From Microglena sp. YARC (Eukaryota > Chlorophyta > Chlorophyceae > Chlamydomonadales > Chlamydomonadaceae), in NCBI GenBank assembly GCA_022414725.1, contig CM039462.1, forward strand, positions 59,124,195 through 59,188,194: 64,000 bases of DNA. The letters are read 5' to 3'. Numbering within the stretch: position 1 is the stretch's first letter; each line of letters starts with the position of its first letter. The notes beneath the pieces were generated by a model. The model was given only the letters and a program-made list of their open reading frames with translations. It was not told the origin of the DNA and searched no databases. Shown in pieces: positions 18,202 to 27,174 of the stretch. A program made the translations under genes and the position numbers.

Positions 18202-19027
18202 ATGGGATCCGTCCCATATCATGGGATCCCAACCGAGGTGTGGCTACACATAGCATCATTGACTGTGGACCGTAGCGGATCCTCAACGCCTTTTCCGTGG
18301 GCGTTGAGCCGCTCCATGCAAAAGGCAGCGTCGGAGACCACTGGGTACATGCGACATCTGTTGGTGACTAGATTCCGCTCCATGCGGAATGCAGTTCGTG
18401 CCATGCAATCAATTGGAAACATGAAGTGCATACTCGATTTAGTCCAAGATAACTCTGATGTCTCTCCCAAAGTAGCACGCTCTTGCATGCTCAGTGAGAC
18501 TCGGGCGGCCATACACAGTGACGGGAGCATTGAAGCTTTGAGATGCATGCAAGAATACTGGAAGGATGTCATCAATGCATGGGCCTGGCCATCAGACGCA
18601 ACCGCCCAGACATCGTGAGGAGTTTCCTCATCACTGGAGGACCCGTGCGTCTCCGTCGGAACTCTTCGACGACCCATTCATGATTGCCTGCAAGTTTGGG
18701 TACGCTGAGGTCGTGCAGATCCTACTGGACGCTAATGCGATAGACAGAACTGGCTACGCCGACGATCACTATGACAAGGCATTCGCCCACGGGCACATTA
18801 CCATCATGCACATGCTATTCGAGAGAGGCCTCACTTCGTTTGACGCATGTACAATGGCTAACAGGGCATTCAGTGTACTTTTTCGGGATAAACCTTTCGA
18901 GATCAGACAGGACGAGGAGGGTATCATGAGAGCCGCAGCACACGTCGTGAGCGGCTGCAACTGCAATGTGTGCATGTCGACCAAAAGCTTGCAGTCGCAG
19001 ATGCACGCCCTGGCGAGAGGCACCTGA
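18202..19027 (+). pseudogene. F-box/ankyrin-type gene with two frameshifts
   Basis: The 5' part starts at ATG with GIPTEVWLHIASLTVDR, an F-box-like start. It runs through helical sequence to a stop at 18616-18618. In another frame the DNA between reads RRNRPDIVRSFLITGGPVRL. In a third frame 18650-19027 reads DPFMIACKFGYAEVVQILLD and AFAHGHITIMHMLFERG, typical ankyrin-type helix pairs, ending with a CNCNVC motif and TGA. One continuous protein can thus be traced over three frames, which indicates two small indels, near 18590 and 18650. The family (F-box plus ankyrin) matches the intact gene at 27175-28698 in design but not in sequence. Confidence 0.6.
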
Positions 19028-19099
19028 TGTACCTAGTGTTTGTGGATTATGTGGAGTGTGGCGTACGATCATGATGAAATTGAAGTACCTATATCCCCA

Positions 19100-19560
19100 A
19101 TGATTGGGTCTGTATAAAGTTAGACACATTGGTACTGGACATGAACAAGTTAGACACATTGGACTGGACATGAACAAGTTAGACACATTGGACTGGACAT
19201 GAACAAGTTAGACATTTTGTAAAAAATCTTTAATGTCAAGCACCAGTACTACGTCAATTTTGTAAAGAATCTTTAATCCCAAGCACCAGTATCTACGCCA
19301 GCCAGAGATTTCGATGTATTGCCCTGGACGCGTCGGAATTTTCCGGTGGTGGGTTCAGAAGTTGCGCTGAAGTAAAGCCACGCCAGCCAGAGATTTCGAT
19401 GTAGTGTGTCTGCAGGTTGATGTTACATTTTGTTAATTTTCGTTGCATTTTGTTAATTTTCTGCAATTCGATGCGTTCATGCGGAGCGCGCCGGCCCACT
19501 CGATCCATTCATCAAGCGTCCGTTCTTTTTTGTCGGAGGCCTCATTATTAATATAAAGCA
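19100..19560. repeat. short tandem and dispersed repeats
   Basis: About three units of GTTAGACACATTGGACTGGA (19113-19215) are followed by duplicated TTTAATGTCAAGCACCAGTA and two copies of CGCCAGCCAGAGATTTCGAT (19297 and 19381). No gene is supported. Confidence 0.7.
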
Positions 19561-19592
19561 ACTATTTCTGTGTGTGTAATACACCTGTTGTC

Positions 19593-19877
19593 ATGACTTC
19601 TAAAGGCATTGTTCCCATGTCGATAAGCTATATGAATCGCACCGTCCACGTGCTCCGGAGTGACATGGCGCCAGACATAGTTATCAAGCTTCAAAGCTTG
19701 TCAAACCACACGGGACGCGTTTGGACAGAGAATGCAGATGGTATCACAGTGTTCACACCTGAGATGAGTGTGCATGATACAACAGATGTAACTACCATTA
19801 AGGCTGCGCGCGTGGAGAACACCTACATCATCGTGATTAATCATAGGATGAGAGGCAGCTGCTTTTTACAAACATAA
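19593..19877 (+). CDS. unknown 94-residue protein
   Basis: MTSKGIVPMSISYMNRTVHV from the first plausible ATG; a slightly longer frame starts upstream at a non-ATG codon. The sequence is compact, predicted mainly beta (HVLRSDMAPDIVIKLQSL, NADGITVFTPEMSVHD, NTYIIVINHRMRG) and ends in TAA. It lies 22 bases upstream of the MITE at 19900. Not recognised. Confidence 0.45.
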   Translation: MTSKGIVPMSISYMNRTVHVLRSDMAPDIVIKLQSLSNHTGRVWTENADGITVFTPEMSVHDTTDVTTIKAARVENTYIIVINHRMRGSCFLQT

Positions 19878-19899
19878 ACTGTTTAGGGAGTTGGTACTA

Positions 19900-20323
19900 C
19901 AGTCGGCGGAACAGTAAAATGAAACATCCCAATAAACGGTATAAGGCGTCGACAGACGTTATAGTGTACGAGTGGTCCTACAAAATGGCCCGTCCAGCAA
20001 AGAAACCTCCTTTCATGACGCATTGCACATCAACAAAGACCCCGTGTTCTTTTGGGCCACGGTACCGGGCAAGAGGCGATCGCTTAAGTGCGGCTGGTCC
20101 TTCAATGGACACTCTCGAAAGTACCGACAAAAGAACGATACGGAGTCTGCAGGATGGAGAGCCGTGATCTAAAAAAGAACCACGATATTCTCGTTAACAT
20201 CCTGCAATTTGTTGATTCAAAATCGTATTGGTGTTCCACTGCCCCGTGGGTTGCTACGCCATTAGGTTACACCGTAAGGTGTGCCGTACACGAAGCGGTT
20301 TCATTTTAGTATTCCGTTGACTG
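19900..20323. mobile_element. 424-bp Tc1/mariner-type MITE, complete
   Basis: Flanked by TA (19898-19899 and 20324-20325). The left end CAGTCGGCGGAACAGTAAAA and right end (inverse) CAGTCAACGGAATACTAAAA are the same two end types as those of the Fanzor transposon at 21603-25073. It should therefore be a non-autonomous derivative moved by that element's transposase. The interior carries short frames (MARPAKKPPFMTHC..., 19985-20172) that are shared with 2805-3150 and are not related to the visible transposase or Fanzor frames. The last ~120 bp contain the conserved hairpin region. Confidence 0.88.
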
Positions 20324-20426
20324 TACACTTCTCAAACTTTTCAGCAATTACTGACAATATTCGCCGTATTCATGGAAAAAATACAGAGAATGGGGTCTAG
20401 TTGACGTGGTTTTTAAGTTGCCACGT

Positions 20427-20870
20427 CTAGTTGACGTGGTTTCGCACGATGAAAGGCACAAGCACGTGACTGACCATGTGATTCCTTTTCCTCTGGAGGT
20501 GTTCGCGGTATCGCTCTGCGATCACTCGAACTGCCTTACTGACGCGCAGCCAAGACATGCAAATCTTCTCGAAGAAGACCTCCTGGATTTCTGTATCAAA
20601 GTAAGAGATCGTCAGTGTAGCTGTGTCCAAGAAGTCGATGTTGATGTGCTCGAATCCAGGTCGGTTGATGTACAGCCTCTCCATTGTGCGGTAGATGGTT
20701 GGATCGTCTTCGGACATAAACAAGGTTTCCAGCGCAAACAACTTGTGTCTGTTTCTTTTGTCCATGTACAATTTGGAGTCAAAGCATTCAGACATGTCCA
20801 TTCCATAGATCTTGTGGTCCACGAACTTAGAGAACGCTGGGAAGGAAGCGTCTCCGAATGTGAACATCAC
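20427..20870 (-). CDS. unknown 147-residue protein
   Basis: MMFTFGDASFPAFSKFVDHK, then a mixed helix/strand protein ending LVPFIVRNHVN. The frame is well formed (few low-complexity residues, an aromatic/charged mix, one ATG start). The plus-strand frame across the same DNA is its shadow. It may be a small member of a locally expanded family but I recognise no motif. The 180 bases downstream to the solo transposon end at 21055 are AT-rich and empty. Confidence 0.5.
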   Translation of the reverse strand: MMFTFGDASFPAFSKFVDHKIYGMDMSECFDSKLYMDKRNRHKLFALETLFMSEDDPTIYRTMERLYINRPGFEHINIDFLDTATLTISYFDTEIQEVFFEKICMSWLRVSKAVRVIAERYREHLQRKRNHMVSHVLVPFIVRNHVN

Positions 20871-21054
20871 AGGTGGAAAAGTGTATCTGGTGAATGTGAT
20901 TAGCGGATCATACGGATCATGTGATTAGTATGCAGCATTAGCAAGTTGCAACCATATTTTCTCACCGACTGTTGACATATTAGTTATTTAACGTTGTGGA
21001 TAGAGTTTGGTTGTCTTCTTGCTCAGATGGAAATGGTTTGAATTTTTTTAACCC

Positions 21055-21124
21055 TACAGTCGGCAGATCAGTAAAATGAAACATATATCAGATGGAAATA
21101 AATCATGGACATCGCCGTTAGAAA
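21055..21124 (+). repeat. solo left end with transposase 5' remnant
   Basis: TACAGTCGGCAGATCAGTAA followed by GAAACATATATCAGATGGAA and ATGGACATCGCCGTTAGAAA. This matches the right-hand (transposase) end of the element at 21603-25073, including the transposase start region, but is in opposite orientation and stops after ~70 bp. It is the scar of another copy of the same element, directly upstream of the interrupted ORF. Confidence 0.8.
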
Positions 21125-21164
21125 ATGCAATTTCCTGATCCTCAAACCTATGAAGTTGTGGTAT

Positions 21165-21330
21165 AATGGGCGTTCCTGCCTCCCGGCCGATTTTTTTAAA
21201 TTTCTAATCAGGATTTAGAGCCTCTTGAACGACTCGCTAGCTTGAGACATAAGCACCAAGGAATCACAATTCCGCTCCATACCATGTTTCGCAACCAGTC
21301 AAAATCGGCCGGGAGGCAGGAACGCCCATT
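21165..21330. mobile_element. 166-bp MITE, TSD GTAT
   Basis: Inverted ends AATGGGCGTTCCTGCCTCCC and its inverse are flanked by GTAT at 21161-21164 and 21331-21334. It is inserted in the small host ORF. Confidence 0.93.
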
Positions 21331-21371
21331 GTATGTCGAATCCCAGCAACGTGCCTTTCATTTGAGCGTTA

Positions 21372-21537
21372 AATGGGCGTTCCTGCCTCCCGGCCGATTT
21401 TGACTAGTTGCGAAACATGGTATGGAGCGGAATTGTGATTCCTTGGTGCTTATGTCTCAAGCTAGCGAGTCGTTCAAGAGGCTCTAAATCCTGATTAGAA
21501 ATTTAAAAAAATCGGCCGGGAGGCAGGAACGCCCATT
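21372..21537. mobile_element. 166-bp MITE, TSD GTTA
   Basis: Opposite orientation to the previous copy and almost identical in sequence. It is flanked by GTTA at 21368-21371 and 21538-21541, only 41 bp from the other MITE and inside the same ORF. Confidence 0.93.
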
Positions 21538-21602
21538 GTTACATGTGTCACATGTGTATAGATCCGTCAAACGATCATACATTGACATACGGAAGGTTTA
21601 TA

Positions 21603-21718
21603 CAGTCAACGGAATACTTAAATGAAACCGCTTCGTGTACGGCACACCTTGCGGTGTAACCTAATGTTGTCGCGACCACAGGAGGGGGACCGAGTGGTGT
21701 CTACAACAATACGAGTTT
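21603..21718 (-). ncRNA. candidate Fanzor guide-RNA (omega-RNA) region at transposon end
   Basis: In TnpB and Fanzor systems the guide scaffold is usually transcribed from the nuclease 3' end to the transposon end. Here the ~115 bp between the Fanzor stop and the right end contain a hairpin (ACACC-GCA-AGGTGT on the minus strand). They also contain the block GTGTGCCGTACACGAAGCGG, itself partly palindromic (CCGTACACG). This block is kept in four other copies lacking a nuclease (1187-1250, about 3130-3150, 16530-16641, 20205-20323), with variable hairpin loops. Conservation in non-coding derivatives suggests a role as RNA scaffold or transposase-binding site. The assignment is inference. Confidence 0.4.
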
Positions 21719-24097
21719 TTATTCATCAACAACAACAGAGCTGTTGTGGGCAAATGGAAGAGGTCGTCCTAGACCCATCAATTCCATGCAGTGCAGCCTT
21801 GCGATTGTGAGAGCAGAAGAGCGATCCCGGTCCGAGTAAATGCATGTTTCTGGAGAGAATCGCAGTCCTCGTACCTCTGGGTACCGCTCGATCGATTTTT
21901 GAGAATCGACAAGGGAAGTGGCGAAGCCACCCCTCCTGTGCTTCTCTTGTGCGCCTTTACGTTTATTGTACAACCTTACCCCTGAGTGGTCGCAATCAGC
22001 GACCTTTGGCATCGTTTTCGATTTCGTGTGACCAAAACGTTCACCACCCAACCTAAGCTTCACGTCTGCTGAACAAACGCTTGGGATCTTGTAAACACGT
22101 TCTTTTTCTTTACCCGTCTCCCACGACATAAGAGTCGTTTTGAACTCATCTGTCACAGAAACGTCCTCTTTGAAAATTCTTTTACACGATGCGAACATGG
22201 CCCCAGTGGGAACTGCAACTTCTCCCGGTCCAGTAGGCTTCAGTTTCGTGATGGCAGATCCGTAGGCCACGCAAACCTTCATATCAGGAAGTTCTTTCAT
22301 CATGCACCGCTTGATACCCGCCCAGAAAGAGTCTTTGACCTTTCGTTTTCCGATGTAACGCTGCAAGTTGTCACGGGATTCTCGGCGTCGCAAAGCCAAT
22401 CTCCACCACTCGTCAGAAAACTTAGCGTAATTTGACAAGTACGCCGAGATCTTATCCGTCCTCGATGTACTCAAAGCTGCTCCATTTTCACGCAGAGACT
22501 CCCACATAGGAATCATGTCAGAAAAACGCAGTTCCTTCTGCCTTGTCTGCTTCTTGATACCCGACTTGTGGTAAGATGCACCACGTGTCAGCGTCCATGT
22601 CTTATTTTTATCGTCTGCCAAATACGTTACCGTAGCGATGTTGCTCCGTCCTGGGTCCACACCCAGGACGACGATACCCATATCGGGCAATATCGTTTTA
22701 AGTGAGCCGTCGTATTTTTCTGCGATCTTGATACCTTCTTCTTTACGAGGCTTCTTACAGGTCTTCTTCAGATCTGAGACAAGGACATGTACTGTCTTGC
22801 TGTACTGCATGCTCAAGGAGACTCCGTCAGTACAGATGCTGCTGTCGAAAACCCACCCATTCTTGACAGGTGGTTTTCTGAAGAATGAACCTGCGACTGT
22901 TTTTCGGGCGTTCACAAGCGTGTCATACAAACCCTTTGCATGTCTGTACTCGTCAGTAGCCTTGATATCCTTAACATCATCATCGTACTGCTTCAGGACC
23001 GACTTGTATGCCTCCCATTCACCAGGACCACATGATTTTTTCTTCTTCTGTGCAGGCCTCTGGGGCAACATGAAGCTGTCGGGATTCTTTACATGTTCCC
23101 ACTTGGAAAGCTCAACGATGTTCTGGTCATTGGGGAACATGTGCCTGAACAGGTTCACGAGGGTCTTCAGGTCAAGGCGAACATGCACCCGTTGGACATT
23201 GAAGATGGGCATCAATCGGATACGACGTGCATCCATATCCTCCAACCGTGTCTGTATCCAATAATTAAACCGGACCATGGTCGGCAAGTCCATGTCTTTG
23301 CCATAGTTATCATAAACTCGACTTCCATCTGGAACACTCAGCATCTCCCTAACTTCATTGACGTACTCTTGAACAGACTCTGGCCATCCCTCCATGTTTT
23401 GGACTTCTTGCTGAATAGCCCGCATCACGTCGTATCCCCGAATGATCTTCGATGTGTCCAGCGTCTTCGGGGCATTTAATTTATTTAAAGTGGTGGAAGT
23501 GAGTCTGGCCAGACGTGGTATCAAAGGAAACTATGCGTTATTTGACACGACAGTGCTCAATGTGTGACCTGCATAGTTCAATACCTGATCGAAATAGATC
23601 GGATAAGAATTGATGTAGTCAGCGTCGTCATTACCAATTACATCGCCGATGGAGTCCTTCACAGCTTCGTACGATATCTTGCTTTCCTCATCAGGGAAGA
23701 TTCCGTCTACCCCGATACGGAGCCAATCCTTCCAGTAGGTATCTTTCATGTTGTACAGGTCTGGAATCTCCAGACCTTTCTCTAAGAGACTCGTGATGTA
23801 GAAAGTCAGCACCAGACTGGACCGCCGTAACATGCGGCTCACCACATTGACGAGCTGGTCCACATGCTCCCTAAACTTACCGAATTCTTCATCGTCAAGA
23901 CTCATTGCCTTCTTCAGGGCGCATTTCACGACACACATCTTTTCCACCGTCTTGTATTCTGGAGGGGGTCTGGCGATGAGACCATTGTCTTCGCATAAAC
24001 GGACAAGATCGTCCTTGTTGGACTTCGACGAGTATGGTACTTCAGCCAATTTCAGTAGCTCCTTCAATTTCGCGACTGTCGGAGGTTTCGTCGCCAT
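21719..24097 (-). CDS. Fanzor (TnpB-like RNA-guided endonuclease) with one in-frame TAG
   Basis: The frame starts at ATG 24097 (188 codons), meets TAG at 23531-23533, and continues in the same frame for 603 codons to TAA. The N-terminus has a SAP-like helix pair (VAKLKELLKLAEVPYSSKS, KDDLVRLCEDNGL) and the alpha-helical region typical of Fanzor1 proteins. The conserved YAGHTLSTVVSNN/IPRLARL region spans the TAG, so both parts are one protein of about 790 residues. RuvC-I is VVLGVDPGRSN. RuvC-III is DRDRSSALTIARL. Between them, VTDEFKTTLMS supplies a glutamate at the shifted position known for Fanzors, and the Cys residues of the zinc finger are partly lost. Fanzors cut DNA guided by an RNA made from the element end. 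The TAG makes the element's own copy either dead, expressed by readthrough, or translated from an internal start (TTG/ATG after 23524). Confidence 0.8.
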
Positions 24098-25028
24098 CTT
24101 TCATAATCAATACGTCACAGACCGCTTTATACACATAAGTGTTCCAAACGTGTTCAAAACAACCCATAATAATTTTATCAGTGAGGTTGCCGAATGCTAA
24201 TGAAATCATATCAGACACGTGCGTCTTTGTTTCATTCGGTATGTAGTTCAAACGACGAAAGTCTCTCTTCACCTTAGCGAAGCATAGCTCAATAGCATTG
24301 AATTCTGGACTGTAAGGAGGTGTGTAACAAATATTGACTGGGTGACTGAGGACCAATTTCTTATGGATACTGGCATTGTCCATTATTACTACTGAGTTAT
24401 TGCACAAACTCAATGATTCAATAAATGCAACGAAGTCCGTCTTCTTCACAGATCCTTTCTTCACAACGAACTCTTTCCTACCATCTGAAAAAACTGCCAT
24501 CAACAAACTGTGGTGTACCCACCCACCAGTAGTTTTAACGATAACAGGTTTTCCTACAGGGGAATACCCATAATGTGGCTTGAGACGCTCACTAAACCCA
24601 CATTCGTCAACTGATACTAAAATTTTCCCAGCATTGATTGTCTCCTTGTACCTACTACAAAATTCATTGACAAGTGGAACTAAGTCCCCTTTACACTGTC
24701 CACGGAGTTTGCTCCTTTTTCTTGTAAAACCAATGAGTTTTATGAAACGATACACTGTTTTAGTTGATAATCGTACATTGTGAGTACTTTTGAAAAAAGC
24801 AACAACGCCTCTTGCGGTTGTGCATTGAGTTGACAATAAAAACGATTTTAACAAATCCTTATTCGTCTCAAAAAGGTTGCTTACAAATTCACGTCGTTTT
24901 CGATTTACACCAAAGCGTTTCCACCTCCACAGAGTAGAACGACTGATGTTCGTAAACACAGAAGTTTTTAACACACCCAAGTCAGCGACCATTCTTAACG
25001 CCAATTTTCTAACGGCGATGTCGTACAT
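24042..25028 (-). CDS. IS630/Tc1-mariner DDE transposase
   Basis: 328 residues. The N-terminal helix-turn-helix region contains TNISRSTLWRWKRFGVNRKR and a second HTH-like part (LSTKTVYRFIKLIGFTRKRS). The catalytic core has LVSVDECGF (D141), VVIMDNASIHKK (D217) and YSPEFNAIELCF (E247), the DDE triad in IS630/Tc1 order; I count 29 residues between the second D and E. The frame is intact with ATG and TGA, so this copy may be functional. It starts about 45 bases inside the transposon end and overlaps the Fanzor frame by 56 bases. It would mobilise the element and the matching MITEs. Confidence 0.9.
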   Translation of the reverse strand: MYDIAVRKLALRMVADLGVLKTSVFTNISRSTLWRWKRFGVNRKRREFVSNLFETNKDLLKSFLLSTQCTTARGVVAFFKSTHNVRLSTKTVYRFIKLIGFTRKRSKLRGQCKGDLVPLVNEFCSRYKETINAGKILVSVDECGFSERLKPHYGYSPVGKPVIVKTTGGWVHHSLLMAVFSDGRKEFVVKKGSVKKTDFVAFIESLSLCNNSVVIMDNASIHKKLVLSHPVNICYTPPYSPEFNAIELCFAKVKRDFRRLNYIPNETKTHVSDMISLAFGNLTDKIIMGCFEHVWNTYVYKAVCDVLIMKDGDETSDSREIEGATEIG

Positions 25029-25252
25029 TTATTTCCATCTGATATATGTTTCATTTTACTGTTCCGCCGACTGTAGGAGACACGCAAAATGAAGCGATTA
25101 CAGAGTGGCGCCAACGAATTGCGCAATGGTTGGTAGAGAACCCCAGCTGCAGAACCTGGCCGATACCACACACTATAAGCCCCGAAGGAAATGCCCTAGT
25201 TGTCAAAAGATTCACATGGTGCGCCAGATGTGACGGTTATACAGCAGTTTGA

Positions 25253-25400
25253 CTTTTCATGCTACTTTTTGACTTACCTCTTCAACCTGCTGCACCCCCC
25301 AACGTTGCCCAAAAGCAACGATCTGCATTTTTATGATTATAAGGTGTGTCCCACTTTATTTGAGAACTACTGTAAGGCTCCACCGACACCTGTATGTTAG
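25253..25400. repeat. spacer with Tc1-like terminal repeat (second family)
   Basis: GGTGTGTCCCACTTTATTTG followed by AGAACTACTGTA (25344-25374) is the inverse of the repeat at 3421. It ends 27 bases before the RNA-ligase frame opens, so the insertion may have removed the 5' end of that gene. Confidence 0.5.
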
Positions 25401-26381
25401 TCGAATGCCGGCCTTCATTCCATATCCCCGATCCAGCAGTTCAGGAACGTCCTGAAAGAGTCGCCGTACGTCTTCGGAAGCGCGATCCCGCAGACGCTCA
25501 ATTTCCGAGGCACGGTCAAACTGCACGGGACGCACTCGGACATTGTGAGGCACTTCATTACTGGAACCCCTTACTTCGTCGACACAATTCAGTCTCGAAA
25601 CAGAATCCTGTCAGTCGACAACGACAACCAAGGCTGCCACATGTTTCTGACTGCGAAGAAGTACTCCGAACTGTTCGATCGTATCCAAGCGATCCATGGA
25701 GCAGATATAAGATCGAACATCGTCGTATGTGTTGAGTACTGCGGTAAAGGTGTGCAGAACAAGGTGGCCCTGTGTAAGCTCGCCAAGATGTTTGTGATAT
25801 TTGCGATCAGAATCGACTATGAATGGGTTGACATGACCAAGTACAGCACGGTGTTCTGTCAGGAGGAATGGATCTTCAACATCATGAACTTTCCGACGTA
25901 CGAGGTGGAAGTCGACATGAGCGACACGCAGCCCGCGCAAGACTACATGGCGGATCTCACAAACTCCGTGGATGCAGAGTGTCCGTTCGCGTACCAACTG
26001 GCCGGTGTCAAGGGTGGTGGCGAGGGCATCGTGTGGAGGTGCGTGGACCACCCATCGTCTCGTCTGTGGTTCAAGACGAAGGGCGAGACGCATTGCACCG
26101 CCGTCACGAAGCAAGCGGTGCCCTCGCAGACAGAGTACATCAAGACTGTGACCGAGTTCGTCGAGTCCGTCACGACCGAGTCTCGGTTGAGCCAAGGCAT
26201 CGAGTGCCTGGTTGAAAAGGGCGTGGAGTTGCGGATACATAGCGTCTCTGAGTTTTCGTCATGGGTGTGCCGAGACGTGTTCAAGGAGGAACGAGACACG
26301 ATCGAAGAAAACGGATTCAATGTGAACGACGTTCGTAAGGCGTTGTACAGGAAAGCAGGGAACTGGTACAAGCAACGCTAA
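25401..26381 (+). CDS. RNA ligase (T4 Rnl2-like family), 5' end missing
   Basis: The open frame has 326 codons and ends in TAA. It contains the nucleotidyltransferase motifs in order: motif I GTVKLHGTHSDIV with the adenylated Lys, an intermediate YCGKGVQNK region, motif III/IIIa KMFVIFAIRID, motif IV GGGEGIVWRC, and motif V LWFKTKGE. The C-terminal ~80 residues are helical, as in Rnl2-type ligases. These enzymes seal nicked RNA through a ligase-AMP intermediate. There is no ATG before motif I in this frame, and a stop lies just upstream (25398-25400). The nearest ATG (25545) would delete the catalytic Lys. Either a 5' exon joins at the AG at 25399-25400, or the gene was truncated by the transposon end next to it. 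RNA ligases occur in giant viruses and protists. Confidence 0.8.
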   Translation, partial: SNAGLHSISPIQQFRNVLKESPYVFGSAIPQTLNFRGTVKLHGTHSDIVRHFITGTPYFVDTIQSRNRILSVDNDNQGCHMFLTAKKYSELFDRIQAIHGADIRSNIVVCVEYCGKGVQNKVALCKLAKMFVIFAIRIDYEWVDMTKYSTVFCQEEWIFNIMNFPTYEVEVDMSDTQPAQDYMADLTNSVDAECPFAYQLAGVKGGGEGIVWRCVDHPSSRLWFKTKGETHCTAVTKQAVPSQTEYIKTVTEFVESVTTESRLSQGIECLVEKGVELRIHSVSEFSSWVCRDVFKEERDTIEENGFNVNDVRKALYRKAGNWYKQR

Positions 26382-26385
26382 TGCA

Positions 26386-26860
26386 AGAGGCAAGTGCCAG
26401 CTCAGGAGGGCACTCTGAACACTATATGTGCTGAGTGGTACGATAAACCCTATAAACCCTTGGTTGCACTTGCACTTGCACTTGCACTTGCCTGGCGGTA
26501 GCGGTAGCTGTAGCGGGTGCGGTAGCTGTATCTGCAAGCGGTACATAATGGGATTACGGCGGATTTTTTGTACTGAATTTAGAGCCTCATGAACGACTTG
26601 TACAGGCGGTTTCAGGATGGCTTTCGAAGCCCAACACTCATCCTCGATCGCTTCAGCACGAAGATAGTTTTCCACACAAGCGATGATCCCACTACGCAAC
26701 GAATTCACAATGCACAAGTCGACGCCAGAAACTGAGGGAGAATACACAGGAGCCATAAACTCTCCGAAACCAGTCAAAACCCCTCCGCCGATGGAGGCAG
26801 GAACAAATGTACTGGTGCAAATTGTCTTTCTTACATTAAGGAATTCAAGTTTCATCAAGG
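26386..26860 (-). pseudogene. relic flank, copy 1 of direct repeat around the ankyrin gene
   Basis: It contains GATAAACCCTATAAACCCTT, TTGCAC/TTGCCTGGCGGTAGCGG repeats and GAATTCAC-ATGCACAAGTCGACGCCAG, all of which recur at 28752-28945. The minus strand is open and protein-like (SVSGVDLCIVNSLRSGIIAC, VENYLRAEAIEDECW, then QVVHEALNSVQKIRR). The edges weakly resemble the 166-bp MITE ends (AATGGGATTACGGCGGATTT and GGAGGCAGGAACAAATG), suggesting an old element with coding content. 26861-27170 contains nothing I recognise. Confidence 0.4.
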
Positions 26861-27174
26861 TTCGTAACCGATCTTGTCAATACAGATATTGTCTTCAGTA
26901 GATTAATGGATACAAACATTCAAGGACTGTAAAGACAGAAGTTACATCTTCAAAGTAGCATGAAAAGTCAAAGTTCTTTCTCACATCGTGCGCATCAATA
27001 ATCATTTTCAAAGCGTTCCTGACTCATTATCAAATATTTCTGCTACATATGGAATTATCGGGCACACGCAGCGATATTTTTGCTTCAGCAAACTGAACAC
27101 ATTTCTGAAAATTTTGAGGAGAGTGGATAAATACTTGCTCTACGGTGGCAAGAAACGTGTCTTGCCTAACAGAC

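Larger units (their letters stand above)
21603..25073 (-). mobile_element. 3.47-kb Tc1/mariner-IS630 transposon carrying a Fanzor
   Basis: It is flanked by TA (21601-21602 and 25074-25075). The Fanzor-side end is CAGTCAACGGAATACTTAAA and the transposase-side end (inverse) is CAGTCGGCGGAACAGTAAAA, so the two ends share CAGTC-CGGAA-AAATGAAAC. Genes on the minus strand are a DDE transposase (25028-24042) and, overlapping it by 56 bases, a Fanzor nuclease (24097-21719). About 115 non-coding bases remain between the Fanzor stop and the end. No other cargo is present. TA target and IS630-type transposase agree with Tc1/mariner mobility, while the Fanzor is a passenger nuclease of the TnpB class. 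Confidence 0.88.
21125..25252 (+). pseudogene. small host ORF split by three insertions
   Basis: Four pieces join in one frame when one copy of each target duplication is removed: 21125-21164, 21335-21371, 21542-21602 and 25076-25252. The reading starts MQFPDPQTYEVVV, passes CLSFERYMCHMCID and ends VVKRFTWCARCDGYTAV with TGA. That is roughly 105 residues with CxxC pairs suggesting zinc binding. Two 166-bp MITEs (targets GTAT and GTTA) and the Fanzor transposon (target TA) interrupt it. The function is unknown. The perfect frame across all three joints argues that each insertion was recent and hit a real coding exon. Confidence 0.7.

Noticed and set aside
19985..20172. Shared small frame MARPAKKPPFMTHC in mariner MITEs as a gene
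   Set aside because: It occurs only inside the MITE, differs by indels between copies (2842-3027 and 19985-20172), and has no start context; kept as element sequence.
25611..26240. 209-codon minus-strand frame opposite the RNA ligase
   Set aside because: The plus strand carries all nucleotidyltransferase motifs in order; the antisense frame has no recognisable feature.
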